A stretch of 56,542 bases of DNA from Sedimenticola sp. (GTDB lineage: Bacteria > Pseudomonadota > Gammaproteobacteria > Chromatiales > Chromatiaceae). The stretch's first letter is position 1. Every line of letters starts with the position of its first letter. A model generated the notes under the pieces. That model was not told the DNA's origin, searched no databases, and worked only from the letters and a program-made list of their open reading frames with translations. The position numbers were made by a program, and so were the translations under genes. Below, in pieces: positions 32,590 through 42,081 of the stretch. The stretch covers positions 1-56,542 of the forward strand of contig JALVEB010000224.1 of the NCBI GenBank assembly GCA_027008705.1, given 5' to 3'.

Positions 32590-32753
32590 TATACTCGTCG
32601 CCCATGGCTTGTCGGATTTTCGAGAGCGTTCCTCGCGCCCGTGGGCCAGGCGCGGAAACGAGTCATAGCCCATTCCATGGCGAGTTTCCGCAACAACGCC
32701 CACGGGTGCGAGGGGCGGTCGCAGTGGCCGAAAAGCCATGGGCGACGAGTATA
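32590..32753 (+). mobile_element. MITE-like 164-bp element, tandem copy A4
   Basis: Perfect termini TATACTCGTCGCCCATG and CATGGGCGACGAGTATA are present. It shares a TA with the next copy: the junction reads GAGTA-TA-TACTC. The two copies differ at only a few positions, so the duplication or double insertion is recent. It lies between the HDOD gene start and the metA stop. Confidence 0.9.
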
Positions 32754-32915
32754 TACTCGTCGCCCATGGCTTTTCGGATTTTCGAGAGCGTTCCTCGCGC
32801 CCGTGGGCCAGGCGCGGAAACGAGTCATAGCCCATTCTATGGCGAGTTTCCGCAACAACGCCCACGGGTGCGAGGGGCGGTCGCAGTGGCCGAAAAGTCA
32901 TGGGCGACGAGTATA
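32752..32915 (+). mobile_element. MITE-like 164-bp element, tandem copy A5
   Basis: It is the same length, orientation and termini as A4. Together they fill most of the 560-base spacer 32508-33068, in which I see no gene. Internal arms pair again (GCGGAAAC..CATAG on one side against CTATGGCGAGTTTCCGC on the other), giving a near-full-length hairpin. Confidence 0.9.
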
Positions 32916-33068
32916 TATCTTCCCCACAACCCTCGTCGTCTCGCTAGTGTGGTGTTGCGCGCTGTGTGGAGCGCCATAATCAGCGGGAATTACGGGTGAG
33001 ACTGAACTCTTGTCCCTTATTCCCGGGGACCATGGCCGGCGTTTGCGCACCCGTCTCGGCGAGCCGGG

Positions 33069-34139
33069 TCAGGCGTCGCGGAGGCCCAGCGGGTCGCGTG
33101 GATCGATGCCGTCCATGAACGGCTTGTTGCGGTCGCTGTTGGTGATTTGATAGACCAGCCCGATCCAGTCGCCGACGATGGCCTCGGCGGTGTCTCGCCA
33201 GGTGTTGTCGAGGCGCTCCGCGACCAACGGTTCGGGGAATTCCGGCGCGTTTTCGCCACGCTCGCGCGCGGCCAGCAGGCGCAGGCGGTATTCGTTCAGG
33301 ATGGCTTGTTCGCGTGGGCGCAGATAAGCCCGGGGAAACTCCGGGTAGTCGTCCCGCTGGCCATGCGCGTGGCGCAGGACCTCGCGCTTGTATTCCTTCA
33401 GCAGAGAAACGGTGTCGTATTCCGGATGTCCCTGGAAAAACACGAAGCGAAAACCGTCTTCGCTGGTTGCCAGGTGCACGCCGGCGTTTTCGCTCTCGAC
33501 CAACACGGGCAGACCGGCGGCATCGAATTGCGAGCGCAAGATTGCGTTCCAGCGTGAATGAGGCACATCGAAACAGGTGTTGACCGCGACCACCAGTGGG
33601 TGATGCGAGACCACACGGTGTGGATAGACGCCCCAGATCTTGCGGGGTTGGGGCACGCGCTTCTGGCCGTATCGGTATTCCAGCACGGCGTGCGTGGCCA
33701 GGCATGAACACAGGGTCGAGGTCACGGCCCCGGCGGCCCAGTCGATGACTTCGGTCAGCGGTTTCCAGAACGGTTGTTCGCTGAGGTTTGGCCCGGTGAC
33801 GTTGGCACCGGTGACGATCAGGGCATCGAGCCCTTGTGCACGCAGTTGCTCGAAGGATTCGTAATAGCGCGCGATGTGCTCGCGCGCGGACTCGCCGCGC
33901 GGCAGTTGCGGCAGGGTGAATGGATGGACGTAGAACTGCGCGATGGGGTTGCTGACGCCGATCAGGCGGAAGAACTGGCGCTCGGTCGCCGCCAGCGCGG
34001 CGTCCGGCATCATGTTCAGCAGACCGATATGCAGTTCACGGATATCCTGGGAGCGGGCCTTCTCCGGTGGCAGGATGGTGTGGCCTTCGCGGCGCAGGCG
34101 TTCGAAGGCGGGCAGGTCGTTGTGGGCTACCAGAGGCAT
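33069..34139 (-). CDS. metA: Homoserine O-acyltransferase, MetA/HTS family
   Basis: This 356-residue enzyme acylates homoserine in the first committed step of methionine synthesis. Family marks include GLLNMMPDAALAATERQF near residue 40, the nucleophile region CSCLATHA, WGVYPHRVVSHHPL and the catalytic-His region FQGHPEYD. Whether the acyl donor is succinyl- or acetyl-CoA cannot be told by eye. It has longer N- and C-terminal tails than E. coli MetA (309). The gene follows a P-loop ATPase gene after 3 bases, so the two are co-expressed. Confidence 0.9.
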   Translation of the reverse strand: MPLVAHNDLPAFERLRREGHTILPPEKARSQDIRELHIGLLNMMPDAALAATERQFFRLIGVSNPIAQFYVHPFTLPQLPRGESAREHIARYYESFEQLRAQGLDALIVTGANVTGPNLSEQPFWKPLTEVIDWAAGAVTSTLCSCLATHAVLEYRYGQKRVPQPRKIWGVYPHRVVSHHPLVVAVNTCFDVPHSRWNAILRSQFDAAGLPVLVESENAGVHLATSEDGFRFVFFQGHPEYDTVSLLKEYKREVLRHAHGQRDDYPEFPRAYLRPREQAILNEYRLRLLAARERGENAPEFPEPLVAERLDNTWRDTAEAIVGDWIGLVYQITNSDRNKPFMDGIDPRDPLGLRDA

Positions 34140-34142
34140 GAT

Positions 34143-34991
34143 TCAATCCTCCCGTTCGATCGCGGTTTCGAGCAGATCGAGGAAGTCGGCTTCGTCGCGC
34201 ACCCCGGCGACCTCGTCCGAGGTCACGGTGTAGCCGTGCGGCCTGGCGATCGCCTCGTAGCGCGGGATGCGCGAGTGGAACAGATGGGGGAAGATCCAGC
34301 GCGTGAAATCGTCCGGATCCATCTGCGCGGCGTATTCCAGCCCGTTCTCGTCGAGATAGCGTTGCAGATGCTCATCCAGGAACGTTGGGCGGTAGTAGAG
34401 CGGCTTCGGCGCACTTTGCGCGCGGCGGATCAGCTTGCGCTCTTCGTCCTCGTTGGTGACCTGGATATACAGCAGCAGGGTGTGTTTCGCCAGCAGATTG
34501 GTTACTCCGGGTTCCTCCAGCTCGCACAGGCTGCCGCCGACATCGTTGACGAAATGGTTGTAGCCGTAGATCCTTTGTGCCTTGCGGATGAAGTCGGGCA
34601 CGTCGTACATTGCCGCGATCTCCGCCTCGCGGTAGCGTGCCTGGCGCTCGCGGAAGTCTTCCAGCGGCACGCCGCCTCGTTCCGGATCGCCGAGTTTGCC
34701 GACATAGCTCAGCACCGGGCCGAGATCCTGCACCTTGATGTTGTTGCGTATGTAGATCCAGTCGTTGCGCAGCAGCTCGCGTAAGAACGGCACCTGCATC
34801 GCCTGTTGCTTGATGATGTCCAGGATGGACTCGTCGAGGTAGCGCGTGCCGATGCGGTAGTCCCCGGAATAATGGAACCAGTCATGATTGCGCAACATGG
34901 CCGAGAGGTAGGTCTTGCCGACCCCGGACATGCCGAGCAGGGTGACCTTTTTGTGCTTCCAGGCGCGGAATTCGTCCAGGGTAAACTTCAC
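34143..34991 (-). CDS. P-loop ATPase/kinase-like protein linked to metA
   Basis: This 282-residue soluble protein has Walker A GMSGVGKT at residues 20-27, right after an N-terminal strand, as in small-molecule kinases such as shikimate or adenylate kinase. Later segments (HTLLLYIQVTNEDEERKLIRRAQ and PKPLYYRPTFLDEHL) are not assignable. It lies directly upstream of metA with a 3-base gap, which suggests a link to methionine or one-carbon metabolism, but no function is established. The RBS is AGGAGC, 6 bases before the ATG. Confidence 0.8.
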   Translation of the reverse strand: MKFTLDEFRAWKHKKVTLLGMSGVGKTYLSAMLRNHDWFHYSGDYRIGTRYLDESILDIIKQQAMQVPFLRELLRNDWIYIRNNIKVQDLGPVLSYVGKLGDPERGGVPLEDFRERQARYREAEIAAMYDVPDFIRKAQRIYGYNHFVNDVGGSLCELEEPGVTNLLAKHTLLLYIQVTNEDEERKLIRRAQSAPKPLYYRPTFLDEHLQRYLDENGLEYAAQMDPDDFTRWIFPHLFHSRIPRYEAIARPHGYTVTSDEVAGVRDEADFLDLLETAIERED

Positions 34992-35301
34992 TCGATCGCT
35001 CCTTGTGGATGCCGTGGCATGGATAGGCGCCGGGCGCTTGCCGGCGGGATTCGCCGTTATTCTGCCATAATCGCCGGGAACGATCGCGATGATCCCGCGG
35101 ATCCGGTCACCTGTGTCATTCCCAAGCGAGCGGAAACCAAGCTCGGCCCGGGTTTGGCGCTGAGACGCTCCGGTGAGGTTGAGAACAGATATCCTTTTTC
35201 GGGATAGAAAATAATTTTATGTGTCACATATTTTTACAAATAGAGTTTAGGGAGTCTATGGAATCCATATAACTATTTGATAAATAAAGATATGACTAGG
35301 T
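34992..35301. other. Non-coding spacer upstream of the PEP-CTERM gene
   Basis: No gene is visible. The right half (35200-35300) is AT-rich, as expected upstream of an activator-dependent sigma-54 promoter. The left half must hold the promoter of the divergent ATPase-metA unit, but I cannot point to it. Confidence 0.4.
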
Positions 35302-35317
35302 TGGCACAGAGCGTGCT
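35302..35317 (+). promoter_or_regulatory. Sigma-54 (-24/-12) promoter of the PEP-CTERM gene
   Basis: TGGCACAGAGCGTGCT has the exact TGGCAC block, a GC at -12 and GG-N10-GC spacing. The predicted start is near 35328. PEP-CTERM protein genes are known to be driven by RpoN together with the PrsK/PrsR two-component pair in exosortase-bearing bacteria, which supports the call. No exosortase or PrsR is in the window. Confidence 0.75.
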
Positions 35318-35323
35318 CCTCAT

Positions 35324-35382
35324 AACGCAACCCTTTGGGACGCTGAAAGCCTGGGCAGGTGGCAACTGGCGGACTATGACTT
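35324..35382 (+). ncRNA. Candidate structured leader, GEMM-I-like pieces
   Basis: The predicted transcript begins almost exactly at GCAACCC. The sequence then reads CCC-TTT-GGG, GGGACGC, TGAAAGCC and a GC-rich GGTGGCAACTGGC hairpin region. GCAA..CC/GGGACGC..AAAGCC recalls the core of the c-di-GMP-I (GEMM-I) riboswitch, but there are two extra bases in the conserved ACGCAAAGCC block and the second helix looks short. It may be a variant, a different leader RNA, or chance. Confidence 0.3.
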
Positions 35383-35394
35383 ATGAGGACGAAG

Positions 35395-36201
35395 ATGAAG
35401 AAAAACTTGAACTGGCTTGCCATCGGGATGGCCTGCGTGTTGACGAAGCCACTTTGGGCCAGCGGTTTGCCGTTGCAGAGCGCGGCGCAATACGATGAAC
35501 TCGGTCCCTATCTGACCGACTGGACGACCAACGCCTTGTTGATCGATTCCGCGCAGAGCCTCGATGGGCCAATGGAATTCGCCAGCTTCGACAGCACATT
35601 GGGCCAGCTGACCGCGGTCCATATCGAGGTGACCGGAAGCTTTGAATCGACCCTGCGCTTGGTGACCCTGGGTGGTCCGGGTGCGTTGAACAGCGGACGA
35701 GTGGACGTCGAGGTTCTGATCGACGTATTCAACGATGGCAGCGCGGAAACCACCTTGGCGATGAGCGAGGCGGTGCCCGCCGCGCTGTTGCCGGTTCCAG
35801 CGATGCAGGACATCTCACTGAACGGTTCGCGCGCCGACAGCCTGTGGATTACCGATCACTTGGCGGAGTTCACCACCGATGCCGCGGCCAGCTTCTCGAT
35901 CGGCTGTGCCAGCACCTCGCTGCATTTCGGTGACGTGACGCCGGACGATGGCACCGCATTGCTGACCCATCACGCCAGTTCGAGCTGTAGCGCGCAGGTT
36001 GTCTTCGAATACCTTGCCAGCGCTGGCGGTGCAGGTGGTGCAGGTGGTGCAGGCGGTGCAGGCGGTGCAGGCGGTGCAGGCGGTGCAGGCGGTGCAGGCG
36101 GTGCATCGACAGGGCTGGATCAGCCGTTGCCGTTGCCTGGCACTCTGCTATTGATGTTGTCCGGGCTGCTGGGTTCCGGGGTTCGCCGCGCGCGGCGTTG
36201 A
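35395..36201 (+). CDS. PEP-CTERM-type exported protein with Gly-Gly-Ala repeat
   Basis: This 268-residue protein has a signal peptide (LAIGMACVLTKPLWA), then a beta-rich domain resembling choice-of-anchor E (FDSTLGQLTAVHIEV). A nine-fold Gly-Gly-Ala repeat follows, and the sorting tail is PLPLPGTLLLMLSGLLGSGV plus RRARR. That tail is the VPLPG/PEP-CTERM layout: motif, hydrophobic span, basic end. Exosortase should process it for secretion or surface display, often within exopolysaccharide matrix. The ATG at 35395 is preferred over 35383 because GAGGA lies 5 bases before it. It is monocistronic, with a sigma-54-type promoter and a hairpin after the stop. Confidence 0.87.
   Translation: MKKNLNWLAIGMACVLTKPLWASGLPLQSAAQYDELGPYLTDWTTNALLIDSAQSLDGPMEFASFDSTLGQLTAVHIEVTGSFESTLRLVTLGGPGALNSGRVDVEVLIDVFNDGSAETTLAMSEAVPAALLPVPAMQDISLNGSRADSLWITDHLAEFTTDAAASFSIGCASTSLHFGDVTPDDGTALLTHHASSSCSAQVVFEYLASAGGAGGAGGAGGAGGAGGAGGAGGAGGASTGLDQPLPLPGTLLLMLSGLLGSGVRRARR
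36025..36105 (+). repeat. Nine-unit 9-bp tandem repeat in the PEP-CTERM gene
   Basis: The unit GGYGGTGCA is repeated nine times and encodes Gly-Gly-Ala each time. The last six units are identical and an early pair carries GGT for GGC. The pure repeat can gain or lose units without shifting frame, so length variation between strains is expected. It forms a flexible linker before the sorting signal. Confidence 0.92.
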
Positions 36202-36224
36202 AGCGTTCCCCCGCAGTTTGGCGT

Positions 36225-36254
36225 GGACCCGATCTCACTCACTGGGTCGGGTCC
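36225..36254 (+). terminator. Probable terminator after the PEP-CTERM gene
   Basis: GGACCCGA (36225-36232) pairs perfectly with TCGGGTCC (36247-36254), 23 bases after the stop. A T-run is lacking, so it may act with Rho or only stabilise the mRNA. Confidence 0.5.
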
Positions 36255-36366
36255 GTCCGATTGAAAAATTTCAGTAACTACTCAGCTCACCACTGAAATG
36301 TGCCAGATCTGCGTTCAAAAATGGTCATTTACCCTCGTAAACTCACATTTCTTGCCTTGATCTGAC

Positions 36367-36503
36367 GCATTTCAGCGGCGATCTGGGCAGTTACCTTAGA
36401 ACTGCTCGCTGAGTAATTGCAAATTTCACTCGCTCGTGCTCTTTGCTTTCATGATCGAATGGTCAAGTCTCGATAAAAAACGCGCTGTCGGGCGACGAGT
36501 ATA
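36367..36503. repeat. Remnants of B-family repeat and MITE terminus
   Basis: 36367-36395 (GCATTTCAGCGG, CTGGGCAGTTACC) matches one end of B1/B2. 36491-36503 (GGCGACGAGTATA) matches the right MITE terminus. Both lie in the 304-base spacer 36202-36505, which otherwise holds only the hairpin after the PEP-CTERM gene. Confidence 0.6.
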
Positions 36504-36505
36504 AT

Positions 36506-38035
36506 TCAGCCGGGCATCGAGACGATCGGGATATCGCCGAAGCGGCCGCGCCATTGCGCCGGGCCGCTGGCGTGAATGGAGTCGCCACGGCTGTCGACGG
36601 CGACGGTAACCGGCATGTTCTCCACGGTGAATTCGCGGATCGCTTCCATGCCGAGGTCCTCGAAGGCGACGATGCGCGCGGCGCGGATGGCCTGGGCGAC
36701 GAGCAGGGCGGCGCCACCGACGGCGATCAGGTAGACCGCGCGGTGGCGGCGGATGGCTTCGATGGCCTCCGAGCCGCGCTCGGCCTTGCCGATCATGCCG
36801 ATCAGGCCGGTTTGCGCGAGCAGGGTTTCGGTGTAGCCATCCATGCGCGTGGCGGTGGTCGGGCCGGCCGGGCCAACGACCTCGTCGCCGACCGGATCGA
36901 CCGGGCCGACGTAGTAGATCATGCGGTTGTGGAGGTCGACGCCGTCGGGCAACGGCTCACCGCGTTCGAGGCGTTCGACGATGCGCTTGTGGGCGGCGTC
37001 CCGCGCGGTCAGCAGGCGGCCGGAGAGCAGCAGGCGGTCGCCGGGTTTCCAGTCTTGGATCTGTTCGCGGTCGAGGTGTTCGAGGTCGACCGGGATGGCC
37101 TCGTCTCCGGGGCGCCAGGTGATCTCGGGCCAGTCTTCCGGGCGCGGTGCTTGCAGGCGCGCCGGGCCGCTGCCATCGAGCTCGAACTCGATATGCCGGG
37201 TGGCGGCGCAGTTCGGTATCAGGCCGACCGGCAGCGAGGCGGCGTGGGTCGGGAAGTCCAGCAGCTTGACGTCGAGCACGGTGGTCAGACCGCCGAGCCC
37301 TTGGGCGCCGATGCCGAGGTCGTTGACGCGGCGGTAGATCTCGATGCGCAGTTCCTCGGCGCGATTGGAGGGGCCGCGTTGGAGCAGCGTGGCCATGTCG
37401 ATCGGCGCCATCAGCGATTCCTTGGCCAGCAGCAGGGCTTTTTCGGCATCGCCGCCGACGCCGATGCCGAGCATGCCGGGCGGGCACCAGCCGGCGCCCA
37501 GGGTCGGCACGATGTCGACCACCCAGTCGGCGAGGCTGGCGTTGGGGTTGAGCACGGTGAAACGGGCCTTGTTCTCGGAGCCGCCGCCCTTGGCGGCGAT
37601 GCGCACGCGCAGGCGGTCGCCCGGAACCAAGCGTGTGTGGACGATGGCAGGGGTGTTGTCGCCGGTGTTGCGGCGCGCGCCGAGCGGATCGGAGACCATC
37701 GAGGCGCGCAGCGGGTTGTCCGGGTTGGTGTAGGCGCGCGCGACGCCGATATCGATCAGTTCATCGAGGCCGCGTCGGCTCTCGATGCGCGCCTCGACGC
37801 CGATGTCGACGAAGGCGACGACCATGCCGGTGTCCTGGCAGATCGGGCGCCGGCCCTGGGCGCACAGCCGTGAGTTGTAGAGGATCTGCTCGATGGCGTC
37901 CTTGGCCGCTGGCGAGGATTCGATCTCCCAGGCGCGGGTGAGCGCGCGCAGGTAGTCCGGCGGGTGGTAGCAGGCGATGTATTGCAGGGCGTCGTGGATG
38001 CTTTGGATGAGGTCGTTTTCATGGATGGTGCGCAT
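36506..38035 (-). CDS. Fumarate hydratase, class I (iron-sulfur)
   Basis: This 509-residue oxygen-sensitive [4Fe-4S] hydro-lyase interconverts fumarate and malate in the TCA cycle. Cysteines for the cluster are in CQDTG, GWCPPGM and NCAATRH. The C-terminal beta half shows VGPAGPTTATRMDG, typical of FumA/B-type single-chain enzymes. It starts 1 base after the sucB stop, so it is part of a sucA-sucB-fum unit, an arrangement that joins three TCA steps. A tartrate dehydratase is an alternative for the fold, but the length and context favour fumarase. Confidence 0.93.
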   Translation of the reverse strand: MRTIHENDLIQSIHDALQYIACYHPPDYLRALTRAWEIESSPAAKDAIEQILYNSRLCAQGRRPICQDTGMVVAFVDIGVEARIESRRGLDELIDIGVARAYTNPDNPLRASMVSDPLGARRNTGDNTPAIVHTRLVPGDRLRVRIAAKGGGSENKARFTVLNPNASLADWVVDIVPTLGAGWCPPGMLGIGVGGDAEKALLLAKESLMAPIDMATLLQRGPSNRAEELRIEIYRRVNDLGIGAQGLGGLTTVLDVKLLDFPTHAASLPVGLIPNCAATRHIEFELDGSGPARLQAPRPEDWPEITWRPGDEAIPVDLEHLDREQIQDWKPGDRLLLSGRLLTARDAAHKRIVERLERGEPLPDGVDLHNRMIYYVGPVDPVGDEVVGPAGPTTATRMDGYTETLLAQTGLIGMIGKAERGSEAIEAIRRHRAVYLIAVGGAALLVAQAIRAARIVAFEDLGMEAIREFTVENMPVTVAVDSRGDSIHASGPAQWRGRFGDIPIVSMPG

Positions 38036-38036
38036 G

Positions 38037-39272
38037 TTACAGGTCCAGTAGCAGCCGCGCCGGGCTTTCGAGGAATTGTTTGATCGTGACCAGGAATCGT
38101 ACCGCCTCCTGACCGTCGACCAGGCGGTGATCGTAAGAAAGCGCCAGGTACATGATCGGTCGGATCACGACTTCGCCGTCGCGCGCGACCGGCCGCTCGG
38201 TGATGTTGTGCATGCCGAGGATGCCGCTTTGCGGCGGGTTCAGGATCGGCGTCGAGAGCATCGAGCCGTAGATCCCCCCGTTGGAGATGGTGAAGGTGCC
38301 GCCGGTGAGGTCTTCGTAGCCGAGGCTGCCATCGGCGGCCTGTTTGGCGAAACGTGCGATGGTTTTCTCGATCTCGGCGAAGCCGAGGCGGTCGGCGTCG
38401 CGGATCACCGGCACGACGAGGCCGCGCGGCGAGCCGACGGCGACGCCGATGTCGTAGTAGTCATGATAGAGCACATCGTTGCCGTCGACCGAGGCGTTGA
38501 TCGCGGGGAAGCGTTTCAGGGCTTCGATCGAGGCCTTGACGAAGAATGACATGAAGCCGAGACGGATGCCGTGGCGTTGCTCGAAGGCCTCGCGGTATTG
38601 CTTGCGCAGATCGATGACCGCCTGCATGTCGACCTCGTTGAAGGTGGTCAGGATGGCGGCGTTGCGCTGCGCCTCGACGAGACGCTCGGCGATGCGCTGG
38701 CGCAGGCGGGTCATCGGCACGCGCCGCTCGGTGCGCGCCGGCGCGGTCGGCTGGGCGCTGGCGATCGCGGCCAGCTCGTCGTCGTGACGGGCTTCGTCCG
38801 GTTCGTGCTCATCGAGGTAGCGCATCACGTCGGATTTCAGCACGCGGCCGTGCTTGCCGCTTCCCGGGATGTGCGTCGGATCCAGGTTCAGTTCCTTGAT
38901 CAGACGGCGTACCGCTGGAGAGGGCGGTGGCGGGCTGGCATCGCCGCTGGGCTCTTCGGAGGCCGGCGCCGGTGCGGCGGGGGGGGCCGGCGTGGCTTCG
39001 GATGCGGGTGGCGGCGCGCCGCCGCCGATGCGCTCGCCGCGTTCGTCGAGCAGCGCGAGCAGATCGCCGGCCTTTACGCTGTCACCGGCGGCGCGCTTGT
39101 GTTCGACCAGTGTGCCGTTGGCCGGCGCGGGTACGTCCAGCACCACCTTGTCGGTTTCCAGTTCGAGCAGGGTGTCGCCCAGCCCGACGGCGTCGCCGGG
39201 CTGCTTCTGCCACGACAGGATGACCGCGTCGCTGACGGATTCCGGCAACGGGGGGACAGTGACTTCAATCAT
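38037..39272 (-). CDS. sucB: 2-oxoglutarate dehydrogenase E2, dihydrolipoyl succinyltransferase
   Basis: This 411-residue core enzyme of the 2-oxoglutarate dehydrogenase complex has one lipoyl domain ([16 protein letters not shown], lipoyl Lys in ETDKV), a Pro/Ala linker, a peripheral-subunit-binding domain ([18 protein letters not shown]) and the acyltransferase domain ending in [18 protein letters not shown], with catalytic His/Asp in HRLVDG. The start is the ATG at 39272 inside the end of sucA (8-base overlap). The E3 gene (lpd) is not adjacent. Confidence 0.96.
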   Translation of the reverse strand: MIEVTVPPLPESVSDAVILSWQKQPGDAVGLGDTLLELETDKVVLDVPAPANGTLVEHKRAAGDSVKAGDLLALLDERGERIGGGAPPPASEATPAPPAAPAPASEEPSGDASPPPPSPAVRRLIKELNLDPTHIPGSGKHGRVLKSDVMRYLDEHEPDEARHDDELAAIASAQPTAPARTERRVPMTRLRQRIAERLVEAQRNAAILTTFNEVDMQAVIDLRKQYREAFEQRHGIRLGFMSFFVKASIEALKRFPAINASVDGNDVLYHDYYDIGVAVGSPRGLVVPVIRDADRLGFAEIEKTIARFAKQAADGSLGYEDLTGGTFTISNGGIYGSMLSTPILNPPQSGILGMHNITERPVARDGEVVIRPIMYLALSYDHRLVDGQEAVRFLVTIKQFLESPARLLLDL

Positions 39273-42081
39273 GGGGTTCGTCCAATGCCTGGTTGATGAG
39301 TTGTTCCTGCTGCGCAAGATGCAGCGGGTAGTAGCCGACCGCCGGCGCGGCCGAGATCGGGCGTCCGGCATAGCGGATCTCCAGCCCGCGCGCGGCGAAC
39401 GGCTCGAAACGGTGCTTGATCTGGTCCCAGGCGCCCTGGTTGCGCGGTTCTTCCTGGCACCACACCCAGTCGCGCGCGTTCGGGTAGCGTGTCACCAGAG
39501 AATGGAAGTCGGCCCGGGGAAAGGGATAGAGCTGTTCGATGCGCGCGATGGCGATGCGTTCCAGGCCGCGTGCGCGGCGTGCCTCGAGCAGCTCGTAGTA
39601 GACCTTGCCGCTGCACAGGATGACGCGTTCGACGGATTCGGGGGGGGCGATCTCGTCGCTTTCGTCGATGATCGGCAGGAAGCGGCCGTGGGCCAGCTCG
39701 TCGAGCGAGGAGACCGCCAGCTTGTGGCGCAGCAGGCTCTTGGGCGTCATCACCACCAGCGGTTTGCGCACCGGGCGGATCATCTGGCGTCGCAGCAGAT
39801 GGAAGATCTGCGCCGGCGTGGTCGGCACGCAGACCTGGATGTTGTGCTCGGCGCACAGCTGCATGTAGCGTTCGATGCGCGCCGATGAGTGTTCCGGACC
39901 CTGGCCCTCCTGGCCATGCGGCAGAAACAGGGTGAGGCCGCAGTAGAGACCCCATTTGGCGCCGGCCGAGCTGATGAATTGGTCGATCACGACCTGCGCG
40001 CCGTTGGCGAAATCGCCGAACTGCGCTTCCCAGATGGTCAGCGCGTTCGGCTCGGCGGTGGCGTGGCCGTATTCGAAGCCGAGCACGGCCTCTTCCGACA
40101 GCAGTGAGTCGATCACCTCGACATGCGGTTGACTCTCGGAGAGGTGACGCAGCGGCGTCCATTCCTCGCCGCTGCGTTGGTCGTAGAGCTTGGCGTGGCG
40201 ATGGAAGAAGGTGCCGCGACCGCTGTCCTGGCCGCACAGGCGCACCGGGTAGCCCTGGTCGAGCAGGGTCGCATAGGCGAGGATCTCGGCGAACCCCCAG
40301 TCGGCCATCTGGTCGCCGGCGGCCATCTTGCGGCGCGCCTCGATGATCTTCTCGACACGCGGATGCAGCTCGAAGCCTTCCGGCAACGTGTGCAGGCGCT
40401 CGCACAGTCGGGTGATGCTGTCGGGCGCCACGCGGGTGTCGCAGGGCATGTCCCAGGGGTGGTCTTTATATGGGCTCCAGTCGACCGCGTAGGGGTTCTT
40501 CAGGCCGCAGACCACCGGACGCGTGTTGACGCGGCCCAATTCGATGGATTCACGGTATTCCTCGATCAGGCGTTGGGGCTCGTCCGGCGCGATCACCCGT
40601 TCGGCGATCAGTCGCTCGGCGTAGATCGCGCGCGGGGTCGGGTGACGGCGGATCTTCTGGTACATGATCGGTTGGGTCACCGCCGGCTCGTCGGCCTCGT
40701 TGTGTCCGTGGCGGCGGTAGCATACCAGGTCGATGATGACATCGCGGTGGAAGCGGTTGCGATAGTCCAGCGCCAGCCGGGTGACGAAAGTGACGGCCTC
40801 CGGATCGTCGCCGTTGACGTGGAAGATCGGCGTCTGCACCATCTTGCCGACATCGGTGCAGTAGGCCGAGGAGCGGGTATCGAGCGGGTTGCTGGTGGTG
40901 AATCCGATCTGGTTGTTGATGACGATGTGCAGTGTGCCGCCGTTGTGGAACCCACGGGTTTGCGACATGCTGAAGGTTTCCATCACCACACCCTGTCCGG
41001 CGAACGCCGAATCGCCGTGCAGCAGCAGCGGCAGCACCTGGCTGCCGTCGTGGTCGTTGCGACGGCGCTGACGCGCGTGTACCGAGCCTTCGATCACCGG
41101 GTCGATGATCTCCAGGTGCGATGGGTTGAACCCCAGCGCTACATGCACCAGCCCCCCCGGGGTGTCGATGTCGGTCGAGAAACCCATGTGGTACTTCACA
41201 TCGCCGGCGGTCATGATGCCGCGCGCCGATTTCCGCCCCTCGAACTCGTCGAAGATCTCGGCCGGCGGCTTGCCGAGGATGTTGGTCAGAACGTTCAGAC
41301 GGCCACGGTGCGCCATGCCGATGACGATCTCGCGCATGCCACCGCGCCCGGCGCGCTGGATGATCTCGTCGAGCATCGGAATCAGCGCATCGCCGCCCTC
41401 CAGCGAAAAACGCTTCTGACCGACGTAGCGGGTATGCAGGTATTGCTCCACGCCCTCGGCGGCGGTCAGCAGGGTGAGCAGCCAGCGGCGGTCCGCCGGT
41501 TCCAGCTCGGGGCGCGCCTGGTAGCCTTCCAGGCGTTTCTGGATCCAACGTTTCTGCGCGGTTTCGGTGATGTGCATGTACTCGCTCCCGATCGCGCCGC
41601 AGTAGACGGTTTTCACGAAATCGATGATCTCGCGCAACGTCATGCGCTCCGGACCGTACAGCGAGCCGGTGTTGAACGTGGCGTCCATGTCCTCGGCGCC
41701 CAGGTGGTGGAACGCCGGATTCAGGTCGGGGATCTCTGGTGGCGGATTCAACTCCAATGGATCCAGTCGCGCCACCTGATGGCCGCGCACGCGGTAGGCG
41801 TTGATCAGGCGCAGCACCGCCGCCTGTTTCTCGGCGGCGCGGCTCGACAGGCTGGGACAGATCGCCGGTCCGCGCGCGCGCGCCTCGCGCGCCAGCGTCT
41901 CGCGCAGCGGCTGGTGGGGTTGGTCGCTGTCGGGTGTGCCGATCGCCGAGAATCGCTCGCGCCAGTGCGGCGGCACGCTCGCGGGATCGGCGAGGTATTG
42001 TTCGTAGAGCGCCTCCAGGTAAGCGGCGTTGCCGCTGGAGAAGGCAGAGCTGGCGCGAAGCTGGGCGATATCGGTCGGCAT
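39265..42081 (-). CDS. sucA: 2-oxoglutarate dehydrogenase E1 component
   Basis: This 938-residue thiamine-diphosphate E1 subunit decarboxylates 2-oxoglutarate and passes the succinyl group to SucB. It has the family start ([23 protein letters not shown]), [27 protein letters not shown] (TPP/Mg region) and the C-terminal [11 protein letters not shown]. Length is as in E. coli. It is first of the minus-strand sucA-sucB-fum run. The 456-base spacer upstream (42082-42537) holds its promoter, which I cannot define, and a degenerate MITE-like copy. Confidence 0.96.
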   Translation of the reverse strand: MPTDIAQLRASSAFSSGNAAYLEALYEQYLADPASVPPHWRERFSAIGTPDSDQPHQPLRETLAREARARGPAICPSLSSRAAEKQAAVLRLINAYRVRGHQVARLDPLELNPPPEIPDLNPAFHHLGAEDMDATFNTGSLYGPERMTLREIIDFVKTVYCGAIGSEYMHITETAQKRWIQKRLEGYQARPELEPADRRWLLTLLTAAEGVEQYLHTRYVGQKRFSLEGGDALIPMLDEIIQRAGRGGMREIVIGMAHRGRLNVLTNILGKPPAEIFDEFEGRKSARGIMTAGDVKYHMGFSTDIDTPGGLVHVALGFNPSHLEIIDPVIEGSVHARQRRRNDHDGSQVLPLLLHGDSAFAGQGVVMETFSMSQTRGFHNGGTLHIVINNQIGFTTSNPLDTRSSAYCTDVGKMVQTPIFHVNGDDPEAVTFVTRLALDYRNRFHRDVIIDLVCYRRHGHNEADEPAVTQPIMYQKIRRHPTPRAIYAERLIAERVIAPDEPQRLIEEYRESIELGRVNTRPVVCGLKNPYAVDWSPYKDHPWDMPCDTRVAPDSITRLCERLHTLPEGFELHPRVEKIIEARRKMAAGDQMADWGFAEILAYATLLDQGYPVRLCGQDSGRGTFFHRHAKLYDQRSGEEWTPLRHLSESQPHVEVIDSLLSEEAVLGFEYGHATAEPNALTIWEAQFGDFANGAQVVIDQFISSAGAKWGLYCGLTLFLPHGQEGQGPEHSSARIERYMQLCAEHNIQVCVPTTPAQIFHLLRRQMIRPVRKPLVVMTPKSLLRHKLAVSSLDELAHGRFLPIIDESDEIAPPESVERVILCSGKVYYELLEARRARGLERIAIARIEQLYPFPRADFHSLVTRYPNARDWVWCQEEPRNQGAWDQIKHRFEPFAARGLEIRYAGRPISAAPAVGYYPLHLAQQEQLINQALDEPHD

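Noticed and set aside
32584-32979. Open frames on both strands within the tandem repeat, resembling a repeated protein (ARGPGAE...HSPF)
   Set aside because: The same peptide recurs in every copy of the MITE-like element, in either direction and without a start signal or partner; it is repeat-derived.
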